Positions 15,359 to 27,580 are shown, counted from the stretch's first letter. The stretch is 64,000 nt of DNA from DATATV01 sp036268615 (GCA_036268615.1 DATATV010000021.1:26440-90439), one strand, 5' to 3'. The notes: generated by a model not told the origin, from the letters alone. Translations and numbers: made by a program.

Positions 15359-16672
15359 GTGAGTTCGCCCTGGTTGATCGACACCCGGCCGTTGAAGGTC
15401 GTGCCGTTCCGCCGGCTCTGGCTGTCCACCGCGGTCACCGCGGTCGGCAGCCAGCTGACTGCGGTGGCCGTCCCCAAACAGGTTTTCGACCTGACCAACT
15501 CCTCGGGCTACGTCGGGTTGGCCGGCGCGGTGGCGCTGGTGCCGCTGCTCGTGTTCGGGCTGTGGGGCGGCGCGGTCGCCGACGCGATGGACCGGCGCAC
15601 GCTGCTGGTGTTCACCAACGCGGGCATCGCGCTCACCTCGGTGCTGCTCTGGGCCCAGGCTGCCGCGCACCTCAACTCGGTGTGGATCGTGCTCGCCCTG
15701 CTGTTCGTGCAGCAGTCCTTCTTCGCGATGAACCAGCCGGCCCGCAACGCCTCCATCGCCCGGCTCATCCCGCTGGACCTGCTGCCCTCGGCGAGCGCGC
15801 TCAACAGCACGGTCTTCCAGTTCGGTGCGGTGCTCGGCCCGATGCTGGCCGGTGTGCTGATCCCGGTGCTGGGCATCCAGACGCTGTACCTGATCGACGC
15901 GATCGGCCTGTGCGTGACCATGTGGGCGGTCTGGAAACTGCCCCCGCTGCCACCGATGGGCGCCAACCGGCAGCGTGCCGGCCTCGCCTCGGTGATCGAC
16001 GGATTCCGTTACCTGGCAAAGCAGAACGTGCTGCTCGTGTCCTACCTCGCGGACATCATCGCGATGATCTTCGGGATGCCGAGGGCGTTGTTCCCGCAGA
16101 TGGCCGAGCAGACCTTCGGTGATCCGCCCGGCGGCGGGGTCGCGCTGGGCTGGCTGTTCGCGGCCATCCCGATCGGCGCGGTGGTCTGCGGCCTGTTCTC
16201 CGGCTGGCTGTCCCGCGCGCCCCGGCACGGCATCGGCACCATCCTCGCGGTCGGCGTGTGGGGGTTGGCCATGCTCGGCTTCGGGCTGTCCCACTCGCTC
16301 TGGCTGGCCGTGATCTTCCTGGCCATCGGCGGTGGCGCGGACATGGTGAGCATGGCCTTCCGTGGCGCGATCCAGCAGAGCGTGGCCACCGACGACATGC
16401 GTGGCCGGATGCAGGGCGTGTTCACCGTGGTGGTGGCCGGCGGCCCGCGACTGGCCGACGTGCTGCACGGCACGATGGGCGCGGCGGTGGGCACCGGGGC
16501 CGCGGTCGCCGGCGGCGGCGCGCTGGTGGTGCTGTGCCTCATCCCGACCATGTTGATCTTCCCGGCGTTCTGGCGCTACCGGGCCACGCTGTCGGGCGCC
16601 AAGGACAAGATCATCGAGGCGGCGCGGCCGGCCGAACCGGCCGTCGAGACCGGGTCGGAGACCACCGGCTGA
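15359..16672 (+). CDS. MFS exporter, EntS-like (probable siderophore export)
   Basis: A 437-residue major facilitator of the enterobactin-exporter (EntS/YbdA) type, with about twelve hydrophobic helices, the N-terminal PFRRLWLSTAVTAVGSQLTA, an ADAMDRR loop after helix 2 and the PARNASIARLIP segment. The IdeR-like box directly upstream supports export of a siderophore under iron starvation; no siderophore synthesis genes are in the window. GTG 15359 lacks a ribosome-binding site and lies eight bases after TAAGCT, as expected for a leaderless message. Confidence 0.85.
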   Translation: MSSPWLIDTRPLKVVPFRRLWLSTAVTAVGSQLTAVAVPKQVFDLTNSSGYVGLAGAVALVPLLVFGLWGGAVADAMDRRTLLVFTNAGIALTSVLLWAQAAAHLNSVWIVLALLFVQQSFFAMNQPARNASIARLIPLDLLPSASALNSTVFQFGAVLGPMLAGVLIPVLGIQTLYLIDAIGLCVTMWAVWKLPPLPPMGANRQRAGLASVIDGFRYLAKQNVLLVSYLADIIAMIFGMPRALFPQMAEQTFGDPPGGGVALGWLFAAIPIGAVVCGLFSGWLSRAPRHGIGTILAVGVWGLAMLGFGLSHSLWLAVIFLAIGGGADMVSMAFRGAIQQSVATDDMRGRMQGVFTVVVAGGPRLADVLHGTMGAAVGTGAAVAGGGALVVLCLIPTMLIFPAFWRYRATLSGAKDKIIEAARPAEPAVETGSETTG

Positions 16673-16735
16673 GTTCCGGCCCACACCCTCCGCAGTGCCC
16701 CGCGCGTTCGGTTCGGGCCGGGCCCGGTTACCCCT

Positions 16736-16741
16736 TACGCT
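16736..16741 (+). promoter_or_regulatory. -10-like hexamer of a probable leaderless promoter
   Basis: TACGCT ends eight bases before ATG 16750, and no Shine-Dalgarno sequence intervenes. No good -35 is visible. Confidence 0.4.
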
Positions 16742-16749
16742 GTGCGGCC

Positions 16750-17673
16750 ATGGGTGCAGAAACCGGGGAACAGTACGAGATCACCTTCGGTACCGGAGCG
16801 GCGACCGCGCGTGCGGTGGTCACCGAGATCGGTGCGGGGCTGCGGGCCTTCGAGGTCGGTGGCGTCCCGCACCTGGAGACGTTCCCGGAGTCCGAGCACC
16901 CGCCGCTGGGCTCGGGTGCGGTGCTGGTGCCCTGGCCCAACCGGGTGGCCGACGGCCGGTGGACCTGGCAGGGCCGGCCGCAGCAGCTGGAGATCAGCGA
17001 ACCCGAGCTGCACAACGCCATCCACGGTTTGCAGCGCAAGCTGCCCTGGACCCTGGTCGAGCACGTGGCCGACCGGGTCGAGCTGGTCAGCGACATCGTG
17101 GTCCAGCCGGGCTGGCCGGTGCCGCTGCGGGCGACCGTCGAGTACACGCTGGCCGAGCGCGGGCTGACCGTCACCCACACCATGACCAACGTCGGCGAGC
17201 AGCCGGTCCCGTTCGGACTGGGCACCCACCCCTACCCGAGGGCCGGCGCGATCGACCGGGACGAGTGCCGGTTGCAGCTGGCCGCCACGACGGTGCTGCC
17301 GCTCAGCGAGGACCGGCTGCTGCCCAGCGGTCCGGCCACGCCGGTGGCCGGCACCGAGTTCGATTTCCGCGTCCCGCAGTCGTTGGCCGGCCGGAACCTG
17401 AACACGCCGATGGGCGGCTGCGAGCCCGAGGCGGACGGCCTGGTGCACCACCGGCTGCTCGGCCCGGACGGCGGCGTCGAACTGTGGGCCGACCCGGACT
17501 TCCGCTGGGTGCAGGTGTTCACCCCGCCGGAGTTCCTCGGCCGGGGTGCCGGTGCGGTGGCCATCGAGCCGATGACCTGCCCGCCGGACGCGCTGAACTC
17601 CGGGGTCGACCTGATCACCGTGGCACCGGGCGAGACCTGGACGGGTCGCTGGGGATTCACCCCGCTTCGGTGA
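16750..17673 (+). CDS. Aldose 1-epimerase-family protein
   Basis: A 307-residue galactose-mutarotase-like enzyme that would interconvert anomers of an aldose. Family landmarks are VLVPWPNRVADGRW near the N-terminus, the HNAIHGL segment with a catalytic-type His, FGLGTHPYP in the middle, WVQVFTPPEF and AIEPMTCPPDALNSG toward the end with the candidate catalytic Glu. Start at ATG 16750 because upstream in-frame sequence is the shadow of the MFS gene. Substrate unknown. Confidence 0.88.
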   Translation: MGAETGEQYEITFGTGAATARAVVTEIGAGLRAFEVGGVPHLETFPESEHPPLGSGAVLVPWPNRVADGRWTWQGRPQQLEISEPELHNAIHGLQRKLPWTLVEHVADRVELVSDIVVQPGWPVPLRATVEYTLAERGLTVTHTMTNVGEQPVPFGLGTHPYPRAGAIDRDECRLQLAATTVLPLSEDRLLPSGPATPVAGTEFDFRVPQSLAGRNLNTPMGGCEPEADGLVHHRLLGPDGGVELWADPDFRWVQVFTPPEFLGRGAGAVAIEPMTCPPDALNSGVDLITVAPGETWTGRWGFTPLR

Positions 17674-17702
17674 ACCGTGGGCGGGTCGGTTGCCGCGTCC
17701 GT

Positions 17703-17708
17703 TAGCCT
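17703..17708 (+). promoter_or_regulatory. -10-like hexamer of a probable leaderless promoter
   Basis: TAGCCT ends eight bases before ATG 17717. It sits in a small dyad, GTTAGCCTTGCTAAC (17701-17715), that could also be an operator. Confidence 0.4.
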
Positions 17709-17716
17709 TGCTAACC

Positions 17717-18928
17717 ATGGATGTCGCGATCACAGGCGGATACGTGGTCCCGGTCGTGGGTAGCCCCATCGACGGCGGGACGGTGCTGATTCAGGACGGC
17801 AGGATCACCGCGGTCGGCCCGGCCGCCGAGGTCGAGGTGCCCGACGAGGTGACCGAGGTCGACGCGGAGGGCTCCTGGGTGCTGCCCGGGTTCATCGAGG
17901 CGCACGGCCATCTCGGGGTGCACGAGGACGGCGAGGCATGGGCCGGCAACGACACCAACGAGATGACCGACCCGAACGGCGCCCGGTTCCGCGCCATCGA
18001 CGGGATCAACCCCTACGAGCTCGGCTTCGGCGACGCGCTGTCCGGCGGGGTGACCGCTGCGGTGGTCAAGCCCGGTTCGGGCAACCCGATCGGCGGCCAG
18101 ACCATCGCGGTGAAGACCTGGGGCCGCAACGTCGACGAGATGGCCTTCCGCACCGACGTGAGCGTGAAGAGCGCTCTGGGTGAGAACCCCAAGCGGGTCT
18201 ACGGCGACAAGGGGCAGACGCCCTCGACCCGGCTGGGGGTCGCCGCGGTGATCCGGGAGGCGTTCACCGCCGCGCGGAACTACCAGGCCAAGCGCGAGCA
18301 CGCGATGGGCAAGGGCGACCCGGTCGACATCGACCTGACCAAGGACACCCTGCTGCGGGTGCTCAACGGCGAGCTGCTCTGGGACCAGCACACCCATCGG
18401 GCCGACGACATCCTGACCGCGATCCGGCTGTCGGAGGAGTTCGGCTACCAGCTCGTGGTAAACCACGGCACCGAGGGCCACCTGGTGGCGGACGTGTTGG
18501 CGGAGAAGAACATCCCGGTGATCTTCGGCCCGCTGTTCACCACCAGGGTGAAGGTGGAACTGCGCAACCGCACGCTGCGCGCGGCCGGCATCATGGCCCG
18601 CGCCGGGGTCAAGCTGGCGATCACCACCGACCACCCGGTGGTGCCCATCCACTTCCTGGTGCACCAGGCGACGCTGGCGGTCAAGGAGGGCCTGGACCGG
18701 GAGACCGCGCTGCGCGCGCTGACCGTCAACCCGGCCGAGATCCTCCGGCTGGACGACCGGGTCGGCTCGCTCACCCCGGGTCTGGACGGTGACGTGGTGA
18801 TCTGGTCGGGCGACCCGCTGGACGTGATGAGCCGCGCGCTGCGGGTGTTCATCGAAGGCCGTGAGGTCTACACCTTCGACGACGCGACCGGCGAGGGCGT
18901 CGTCGCGAACCGTTACTACGCCGAGTAG
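17717..18928 (+). CDS. Amidohydrolase, imidazolonepropionase-like
   Basis: A 403-residue metal-dependent hydrolase of the amidohydrolase superfamily. Metal and catalytic residues are visible: EAHGHLG (HxH), a conserved Lys region in AVVKPGSGNPIGGQ, QHTHRADD, VNHGTEGH and the catalytic Asp in TTDHPVVP. It has no signal peptide, so it acts in the cytoplasm. Close relatives are annotated as amidohydrolases or M38-type peptidases; the substrate is not predictable. ATG 17717 lies eight bases after a -10-like TAGCCT, without a ribosome site. Confidence 0.85.
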   Translation: MDVAITGGYVVPVVGSPIDGGTVLIQDGRITAVGPAAEVEVPDEVTEVDAEGSWVLPGFIEAHGHLGVHEDGEAWAGNDTNEMTDPNGARFRAIDGINPYELGFGDALSGGVTAAVVKPGSGNPIGGQTIAVKTWGRNVDEMAFRTDVSVKSALGENPKRVYGDKGQTPSTRLGVAAVIREAFTAARNYQAKREHAMGKGDPVDIDLTKDTLLRVLNGELLWDQHTHRADDILTAIRLSEEFGYQLVVNHGTEGHLVADVLAEKNIPVIFGPLFTTRVKVELRNRTLRAAGIMARAGVKLAITTDHPVVPIHFLVHQATLAVKEGLDRETALRALTVNPAEILRLDDRVGSLTPGLDGDVVIWSGDPLDVMSRALRVFIEGREVYTFDDATGEGVVANRYYAE

Positions 18929-18943
18929 TTTCTGACGTCAACC

Positions 18944-18975
18944 GGTCCGGTGTGGACGGTAGTCCGCACCGGACC
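18944..18975. terminator. Bidirectional terminator hairpin
   Basis: GGTCCGGTGTGGAC (18944-18957) pairs with GTCCGCACCGGACC (18962-18975) over 14 bp with one G-U pair and a four-base loop. It lies between the convergent ends of the amidohydrolase and acyl-CoA dehydrogenase genes. Confidence 0.75.
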
Positions 18976-18985
18976 CGTTGCGTGT

Positions 18986-20131
18986 TCAGACCTTGCGCAG
19001 CTCGCGGGCGATCATCATCCGCTGGATCTGGTTGGTGCCCTCGAAGATCTGCGGCACCTTGGCCTCGCGCATGTACCGCTCCACCGGGAAGTCCCGGGTG
19101 TAGCCCGCGCCGCCGAGCACCTGCACCGCGTCGGTGGTCACCTTCATCGCCGCGTCGGTCGCGATCAGCTTGGCGATCGACGCCTGCCGGCGGAACTCCA
19201 GCCCGCGGTCGCGCCGCCGGGCGGCCTCCAGGTAGGTGGCCCGCGCCGACTCGACCGCGGCGGCCATGTCGGCGAGCAGGAACTCCAGCCCCTGGAACTC
19301 GATGATCGGCCGACCGAACTGGGTGCGCTGGCCGGCGTAGCGGACCGCCTCGTCCAGCGCGGCCTGGGCCAGCCCGACCGCGCACGCGGCGATGCCCAGC
19401 CGGCCGGAGTTGAGCGAGTCCAGCGCGATCTTGAGCCCTTCGCCCTCGGCGCCGATCAGCCGGTCCGCCGCGATCCGCGCCTGGTCCAGCCGCAGCTGGG
19501 CGGTGGGCGAGCCGGTCAGCCCCATCTTGCGTTCGGGCCGCGCGGCGGACAGTCCGGGGGTGTCCGCGGGTGCGAGCAGACAGCTGACGCCGTGCGCGCC
19601 GTCGTCGGAGGTGCGCACCATCATCGTGTAGAAGTCGGCGACGCCGGCGTGGGTGATCCACGCCTTGGTGCCGGTGACCAGGTAGTCGGCGCCGTCGTGG
19701 ACCGCGCGGGCGGACAGCGCGGCCGCGTCGGAACCGGCCTGCGGCTCGGACAGCGCGTACGCGCCGAGCAGATCGCCGGCGAGCAGCTCGGGCAGCCACT
19801 GGTCGCGCTGGGCCGCGCTGCCGAACTTCGCCAGCGGATAGCAGGACATGGTGTGCACCGACAGGCCGACGCCCACCGACATCCAGCTGGTGGCGATCTC
19901 CTCAAGTACCTGTAGGTAGATCTCGTAGGACTGGCCGCCACCGCCCCATTGCTCCGGATAGGGCAGTCCGAGCAGGCCGCTCTGGCCGAGCAACCGGAAC
20001 TGTTCGCGGGGGAAGCGGGCTTCTTCCTCGTACTGGGCGGCGAGCGGCGCGAGTTCATGGGTGGCGATCTCACGGGCCAGCGACAGCAGGTCCTCGGCTT
20101 CGGTGGTGGGCAGCATCCGATCGGCCGGCAT
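18986..20131 (-). CDS. Acyl-CoA dehydrogenase
   Basis: FAD-dependent desaturation of acyl-CoA, the first oxidation of fatty-acid or branched-chain breakdown. The 381-residue protein shows AYALSEPQAGSDAA (FAD/substrate loop), WITHAGVADFY, RTQFGRPIIEFQGLEFLLADM and the C-terminal GGAGYTRDFPVERYMREAKV with IFEGTNQIQR, whose Glu is in the usual catalytic-base position. Electrons would pass to ETF and then to the EtfD encoded at 53.7 kb. ATG 20131 is preceded by GGAGG with five bases between. Confidence 0.92.
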   Translation of the reverse strand: MPADRMLPTTEAEDLLSLAREIATHELAPLAAQYEEEARFPREQFRLLGQSGLLGLPYPEQWGGGGQSYEIYLQVLEEIATSWMSVGVGLSVHTMSCYPLAKFGSAAQRDQWLPELLAGDLLGAYALSEPQAGSDAAALSARAVHDGADYLVTGTKAWITHAGVADFYTMMVRTSDDGAHGVSCLLAPADTPGLSAARPERKMGLTGSPTAQLRLDQARIAADRLIGAEGEGLKIALDSLNSGRLGIAACAVGLAQAALDEAVRYAGQRTQFGRPIIEFQGLEFLLADMAAAVESARATYLEAARRRDRGLEFRRQASIAKLIATDAAMKVTTDAVQVLGGAGYTRDFPVERYMREAKVPQIFEGTNQIQRMMIARELRKV

Positions 20132-20264
20132 GGGTTCCTCCACGGTGGCGGACAGGACCAATTCGTCTGGGGTCAGATAATTGGATGTCCGAGTTTACCT
20201 CCCGCCGCCGACGGCAGGCCGTTTTTCCGGCAAACTCACGGACGCCCGTGGTGATGTCGCAGTG

Positions 20265-21239
20265 ATGAGGTGGACAGTGATTGTTGTCGGTGGTGAGGCC
20301 CTGGTCGACCTGGTCCCGGACCCGTCCACTCGGAAAGGTGAGCTAGGCCCGCTGCTGCCGCAACTGGGTGGCGGCCCGTACACCACGGCCGTCGCCGCCG
20401 GCCGGCTCGGCGTGCCGGTCGCGTTCCTGTCCCGGGTGTCCACCGACGCCTTCGGTGACGCGCTGGTCGACCGGCTGCGCACCGCCGGGGTGAGCACGGA
20501 GCTGCTGCAACGCGGCCCGGAACCGACCACGCTGGCCGTGGTCACCCTCGCCGCGGACGGTTCGGCCCGGTACACGTTCCACGTGCAGGGCACCGCCGAC
20601 CGACTGGTGTCCGACCCGGGCCCGCTGCCCGACGAGGTGACCGCGCTGTCGGTCGGCACCCTCGGGCTGGTGCTCGAACCGGGTGCGAGCGTGTACGAGG
20701 CGATGCTGCGCCGGGAGGCGGCCCGTGGCCGGCTGACCGTGCTGGACCCGAACATTCGACCCGGCCTGATCGACGACCCGGCGGCCTACCGGCGGCGCCT
20801 CCGCGGCTGGCTGCCGGCGGTGACCGTGCTCAAGGCATCGGTCGAGGACGTCCGGTGGCTGGCCGACCTGCCCGAGGACGGCGCCGACGGTGCGGACAGC
20901 GACGTGCGGCCGGTGGTGGCCGACTGGCTGGCCGCCGGGGTCGCCGCGGTCGTGCTGACCAGGGGCGCGGCCGGTCTGGCCGTGTTCACCGCGGACGCCG
21001 AGCCGATCGAGGTGCCCGGGGTGCCGACCACGGTGGCCGACACCATCGGCGCCGGCGACACCGTGCACGCCGCGCTGCTGGCCTGGTTGCACCGGCACGG
21101 CGTCGGCTCGGCGGCCAAGCTGCGCGCGCTGTCCGGCGGCGAGTGGGCCGACGCGCTCGGTTTCGCCGCCCGCGCGGCCGCCGTCACGGTCAGCCGGGTC
21201 GGCGCCGAACCGCCCTACGCGGCCGAACTCGCCGACTGA
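20265..21239 (+). CDS. PfkB-family sugar kinase (fructokinase-like)
   Basis: A 324-residue ribokinase-family enzyme that phosphorylates a sugar or nucleoside with ATP. It has the N-terminal GGEALVDLVPD and GGGPYTTAVAAGRLG substrate region and the C-terminal ATP/anion-hole motif DTIGAGDTVHAALLAW with the catalytic Asp. Fructose or another hexose is the likely substrate, by resemblance only. ATG 20265 and GTG 20277 are both possible starts; the latter has a closer AGGTGG. It is divergent from the acyl-CoA dehydrogenase gene. Confidence 0.85.
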   Translation: MRWTVIVVGGEALVDLVPDPSTRKGELGPLLPQLGGGPYTTAVAAGRLGVPVAFLSRVSTDAFGDALVDRLRTAGVSTELLQRGPEPTTLAVVTLAADGSARYTFHVQGTADRLVSDPGPLPDEVTALSVGTLGLVLEPGASVYEAMLRREAARGRLTVLDPNIRPGLIDDPAAYRRRLRGWLPAVTVLKASVEDVRWLADLPEDGADGADSDVRPVVADWLAAGVAAVVLTRGAAGLAVFTADAEPIEVPGVPTTVADTIGAGDTVHAALLAWLHRHGVGSAAKLRALSGGEWADALGFAARAAAVTVSRVGAEPPYAAELAD

Positions 21240-21325
21240 CCGGCCTCGGCGTGGCGATGTGCGGGGCCCGGACATCGCCACGCTGGTGGGGTAATTCGGT
21301 TGACCTCGGCTGCGACGATGGCGCC

Positions 21326-21853
21326 ATGACCTCGACCACGACCTGGACCGCACCGACCCCCGCAGCCGTGGAGGGGCCGCTCGTCGGCGAGGACCGGCCG
21401 ATCCTGGAGGGGTATCTGCGCTGGCAGCGCAGCGTGCTGCTGGGCAAGTGCGCCGGCCTGACCGGCGAGCAACTCGCCCGGCGGGCGATCGCGCCGTCCA
21501 ACCTGTCGCTGCTCGGCCTGGTCAGGCACCTGGCGAAGGTCGAACGGACCTGGTTGCGGCAGCGCATCGCCGGCCAGCAGTTCGCGCCGATGTACGACCC
21601 GGCCCTCGGCGTGGACGCCGACTTCGACGACCTCGACCCGGCGCGCGCGGCCGAGGACCACGAGCGACTGGTCACCGAGGGCCGGCTGGCCGCCGAGGCC
21701 GTCGCGGCCACGTCCTTCGACCACACCATCGAGGTCCGCGGCGAGACCCTGTCGCTCCGGGCGGTCTACCTGCACCTGATCGCCGAGTACGCCCGGCACA
21801 ACGGGCACGCCGACCTGCTGCGCGAGGTGATCGACGGCCGCACCGGCGACTGA
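21326..21853 (+). CDS. DinB-like protein (DUF664)
   Basis: A 175-residue four-helix protein of the DinB/DUF664 superfamily. Likely metal ligands are His in SLLGLVRHLAKVERTW and the pair in LIAEYARHNGHADLL. Related proteins include mycothiol- and bacillithiol-dependent enzymes, so a thiol-transfer role is possible but unproven. ATG 21326 is used because the upstream in-frame sequence is shadow of the kinase gene. The stop is seven bases from the end of the convergent glycosyltransferase gene. Confidence 0.8.
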   Translation: MTSTTTWTAPTPAAVEGPLVGEDRPILEGYLRWQRSVLLGKCAGLTGEQLARRAIAPSNLSLLGLVRHLAKVERTWLRQRIAGQQFAPMYDPALGVDADFDDLDPARAAEDHERLVTEGRLAAEAVAATSFDHTIEVRGETLSLRAVYLHLIAEYARHNGHADLLREVIDGRTGD

Positions 21854-21860
21854 CCGGCTC

Positions 21861-23222
21861 TCAGACCGGGTCGGCGACCGGCGCGGACTCGGACTCGGGC
21901 GTGGGTTCGGGCCTGGCTTCGGGCACTGCTTCGGCGACCGAGGCGGCCCGGTAGGCCAGCAGGCCCCGGGCCCGTCGGAGGATCGGTGGCAGCGCGAACG
22001 CGACCAGCAGCACCAGGCCCAGCACGGTGTACGCGTTCGTCTTGAGCTGCTGGGTCACTGTCATCACCGTGCCGCCGTCGGCCACGTAGAAGAACGGCAC
22101 CACCGCGAGCACCACGGCGGTGGCCACCGCGGCCAGCAGCCAGCCGACGTGCCGGCGCTGGATGCCCACGGCGAGCATGACCACGATCGCCGGGATCGCG
22201 TAGACCCAGTGGTGGCCCCAGGACACCGGCGAGGCGACCAGGCCGAAGCACGCGGTCACCACCATCGCCAGCGGCGCGTTGCTCATCCGGTGCGCCCGGA
22301 CGATGCCGATCACCGCGAACACCAGGGCCACCGCGACCAGCAGCAGCCACCAGGTGTTCTGGTCGTGCTTGGACAGCCCCCACCGGGCCAGCCCGCCGTC
22401 GATCGACTGGTTGCCGATGAACCCGGTGCCACTGATCGACCGGGCGCCGCCGGAGGCGCCGAACCAGTACAACCACGAACCCGACCAGGACGCGACGAAG
22501 CCGATCAGGCTGGCCGCCGCGGCCGAGACGACGATCGTGGTGCTGGTGCGATAATCCTTGCGCAGCAAGAAGAACAGCAAGAACACCGCAGGCGTCAGCT
22601 TGATCGCGGCAGCGATGCCGATCAGCAGCCCGCGTGGCCACTTCGGCCGGTCCACCAGGCAGTCCAGCGCGACCAGCAGCATCAGCAGCAGGTTGATCTG
22701 TCCGAAGTAGAACGTGTCCCAGACCGGCTCCGCGGTCAGCGAGAGCGGCACCATCAGCGCGGTCACCAGCACCGCCCCGCGCGCGCCGCCGCCCGGCCAC
22801 ACCCGGCGGGCGGTCAGGTAGCCGACCACGGCCAGGCAGACCGTGGACAGCGCCATCATCGCGACGATCATCGCGTGCCAGGGCAGCTCGGCCAGCGGCA
22901 CGAACACCGCTGCCGCGAACGGCGGATAGATGAACGGCAGCTCGTTGCCGAAGTCGGTCCTGGGCAGCGTGCCGTACATGTTCTGGCCGTGCAGCCACGC
23001 CTGTACGCCCAACCGGTAGGCGTCCAAATCCATGAACCCCTGCGGCGCCAACCGGTACACGTCGGCCAGCCAGAGCACGGTGACCCCGGCACCGGCCAGC
23101 GTGGCCACGATCAGCACCGCGGGCCACCGGTAGAAGTGCCGCCAGTCCGCGAACCCGCGCCGGGCCGCCGGCGCGGTCGCGTCCGCTCGGGCATCCAGGG
23201 TCGTGCTCACGTTCGGACTCAC
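21861..23222 (-). CDS. GT87 polyprenol-phosphate mannosyltransferase-like, third of three
   Basis: A 453-residue multi-helix GT-C glycosyltransferase of the GT87 (DUF2029) family, the group that holds mycobacterial PimE and other alpha-1,2-mannosyltransferases using polyprenyl-phosphate-mannose outside the membrane. The candidate catalytic Asp is in FMDLDAYRLGVQAW in the first outer loop; WDTFYFGQINLLLMLLVALD and IAAAIKLTPAVFLLFFLLRK are family blocks. GTG 23222 overlaps the previous stop by GTGA. The tail is rich in Pro, Glu and Ser, unlike the other two copies. Confidence 0.87.
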   Translation of the reverse strand: MSPNVSTTLDARADATAPAARRGFADWRHFYRWPAVLIVATLAGAGVTVLWLADVYRLAPQGFMDLDAYRLGVQAWLHGQNMYGTLPRTDFGNELPFIYPPFAAAVFVPLAELPWHAMIVAMMALSTVCLAVVGYLTARRVWPGGGARGAVLVTALMVPLSLTAEPVWDTFYFGQINLLLMLLVALDCLVDRPKWPRGLLIGIAAAIKLTPAVFLLFFLLRKDYRTSTTIVVSAAAASLIGFVASWSGSWLYWFGASGGARSISGTGFIGNQSIDGGLARWGLSKHDQNTWWLLLVAVALVFAVIGIVRAHRMSNAPLAMVVTACFGLVASPVSWGHHWVYAIPAIVVMLAVGIQRRHVGWLLAAVATAVVLAVVPFFYVADGGTVMTVTQQLKTNAYTVLGLVLLVAFALPPILRRARGLLAYRAASVAEAVPEARPEPTPESESAPVADPV

Positions 23223-24522
23223 CTCTTCGGCACACGGGGCAGAGCAGGGCGGTTGGCCAGTTTCGCACGCAGCGAACTGACCGTGGTCGGCACGTCCGGT
23301 GCGGCGAAGGCGACCAGCAGGACGACGCCGAGCACGGTGAACGCGTTACCCGGGAACTGCTGGAGCAGCGTCCAGTGCAACTCGGCGCCATGGACGTTGG
23401 GCAGGTTGAGGAACGGCGCCGACCAGAAGGTCAGCGCGACCAGCAGCACGGCGAGAATCCAGCCGGGGTGCCGGCCGCGGACCGCGTAACCGGCCAGCAC
23501 GATCAGCGCCGGGACCACGTAGACCCAGTGGTTGCTCCACGAGGTCGGCGAGACGATCAGCCCGCAGGCCGCGGTGACCACCATCGCCAGCGGCGCGTCG
23601 CCCAGCCGCTGCGCGCGCCGGATGCCGATCGCGCCGAAGGCGAGTACCAGCGCGGAGAGCACCAGCCAGAGCAGCGTCTGTTCGACGTGCGGCAGGCTCA
23701 GTCGGGCCAGCGCGCCGTCGATCGTCTGGTTGGTGAAGAACGCCGATCCGCTGACCGACCGGGCGCCGCCGGAGGAGCCGAACCAGTACTTCAGCGACCC
23801 CGACCAGTTGACCACGAAGCCCAGCACGGTCAGTGCCGCGGCGGTCAGCGCGAGTCGGGCTGCCGAGCGGAAGTCCTTGCGTAGCAAGAAGTACAGCAGG
23901 AACACGGCCGGGGTCAGCTTGATCGCGGCGGCGATGCCGATGAGCACCCCGCGCGGCCAGCGCGGTGCGGGCGTCAGGCAGTCGAGCACGACCAGCGCCA
24001 TCAGCACGATGTTGACCTGGCCGTACCAGAGCGTGTCCCAGACCGGTTCGAGGGCCAGCGCGAGTGGCAGCGCGACCGCGGTGGCCAGGGCCGCCCCCCG
24101 CCGTCCGCCGGCCGGCCAGACCCGACGCACGGTCACGTACTCGACCACGCCGATGGCCGCCACCGAGAGGACGAGCATCAGCGCGACCGCACGTGACCAG
24201 GAGGGCACGGCGAGTGGGCCGAGCAGCAGCGCGGTCACCGGCGGGTAGACGAACGGCAGGTGCCCGGCGACGGTGGCCGGCAACCGGCCGTACAGGTCGC
24301 CGCCGTACCACCAGGCCCGGATGCCGAACCGGTAGACGGCCAGGTCGACGAAGCCGTGCGGGGCCTTGACGAACACCCACGCGGTCCACCCGGCGGTGAT
24401 CGTGGCGCCGGTCACCCACGCGGCGATCAGCAGTGCTTTCCAGCGGTACCAAGGTTGTTGCTGCCACAGCGGGCGCGGCAGGTCGCCGACTCCTGGCGCG
24501 GCGCCGGTCGGCCCGACCGCGA

Positions 24523-24526
<4 letters not shown>
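23219..24526 (-). CDS. GT87 polyprenol-phosphate mannosyltransferase-like, second of three
   Basis: A 435-residue paralogue of its neighbours with the same helix pattern, FVDLAVYRFGIRAWW around the likely catalytic Asp, LEPVWDTLWYGQVNIVLMAL and IAAAIKLTPAVFLLYFLLRK. GTG 24526 overlaps the stop of the first copy by GTGA (24523-24526), so a much longer in-frame reading upstream is antisense or shadow sequence and is rejected. It probably adds a hexose to a lipid-linked or cell-wall glycan; acceptor and linkage are unknown. Confidence 0.87.
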
Positions 24527-25887
<1,361 letters not shown>

Positions 25888-26220
25888 ACGCTCACGTCAG
25901 GGCTAGGAAATAGTTACTTTCAGTGATCATCATCAGACACGGACGGGTCACACGGTACCCGTCCTTATGACGCGCATTCGGGCGACCGGTTGCGTGTGAC
26001 TGTCATCCCATGTGGCCGAGCCGATGGTCGCTTCGGCTGTCCGTACGGCGTAATGCCTACTAGCGTGGTAATTGACTCAGACCCCAACGGGGCGGTGCTG
26101 CGGTCGGCCATCCCGACCGAGTGGTCACGTGAGGTCGCCGACGGAGTTTCGCACGTCCGGTCGGCGTACCGCTCGACCGGCCCTTAGTGCCGTCCCCGTC
26201 CAAGCGTGAGAGGGACTCGT
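25888..26220. other. Divergent intergenic region with an 8-bp inverted repeat
   Basis: A 333-bp gap between the GT87 operon and citrate synthase. GGACGGGT (25941-25948) and ACCCGTCC (25957-25964) form a perfect hairpin or operator with an eight-base loop near the GT87 side. A 65-codon open frame at 25990-26187 is not convincing. No clear -35/-10 pair for citrate synthase was found. Confidence 0.5.
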
Positions 26221-27525
<1,305 letters not shown>

Positions 27526-27580
27526 CACCGCAGTTGACACAGCACTGAACTGAAGCAGCATTGACGCAGCACTGACAAGT

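Noticed and set aside
17701..17719. Second IdeR box before the amidohydrolase gene
   Set aside because: GTTAGCCTTGCTAAC looks similar, but no alignment to the 19-bp consensus keeps the TTAGSCTAA core; it is more likely a -10 region or other dyad.
25990..26187. 65-codon gene ahead of citrate synthase
   Set aside because: No ribosome site, no recognisable sequence and poor codon bias; it probably lies in the promoter region of gltA.
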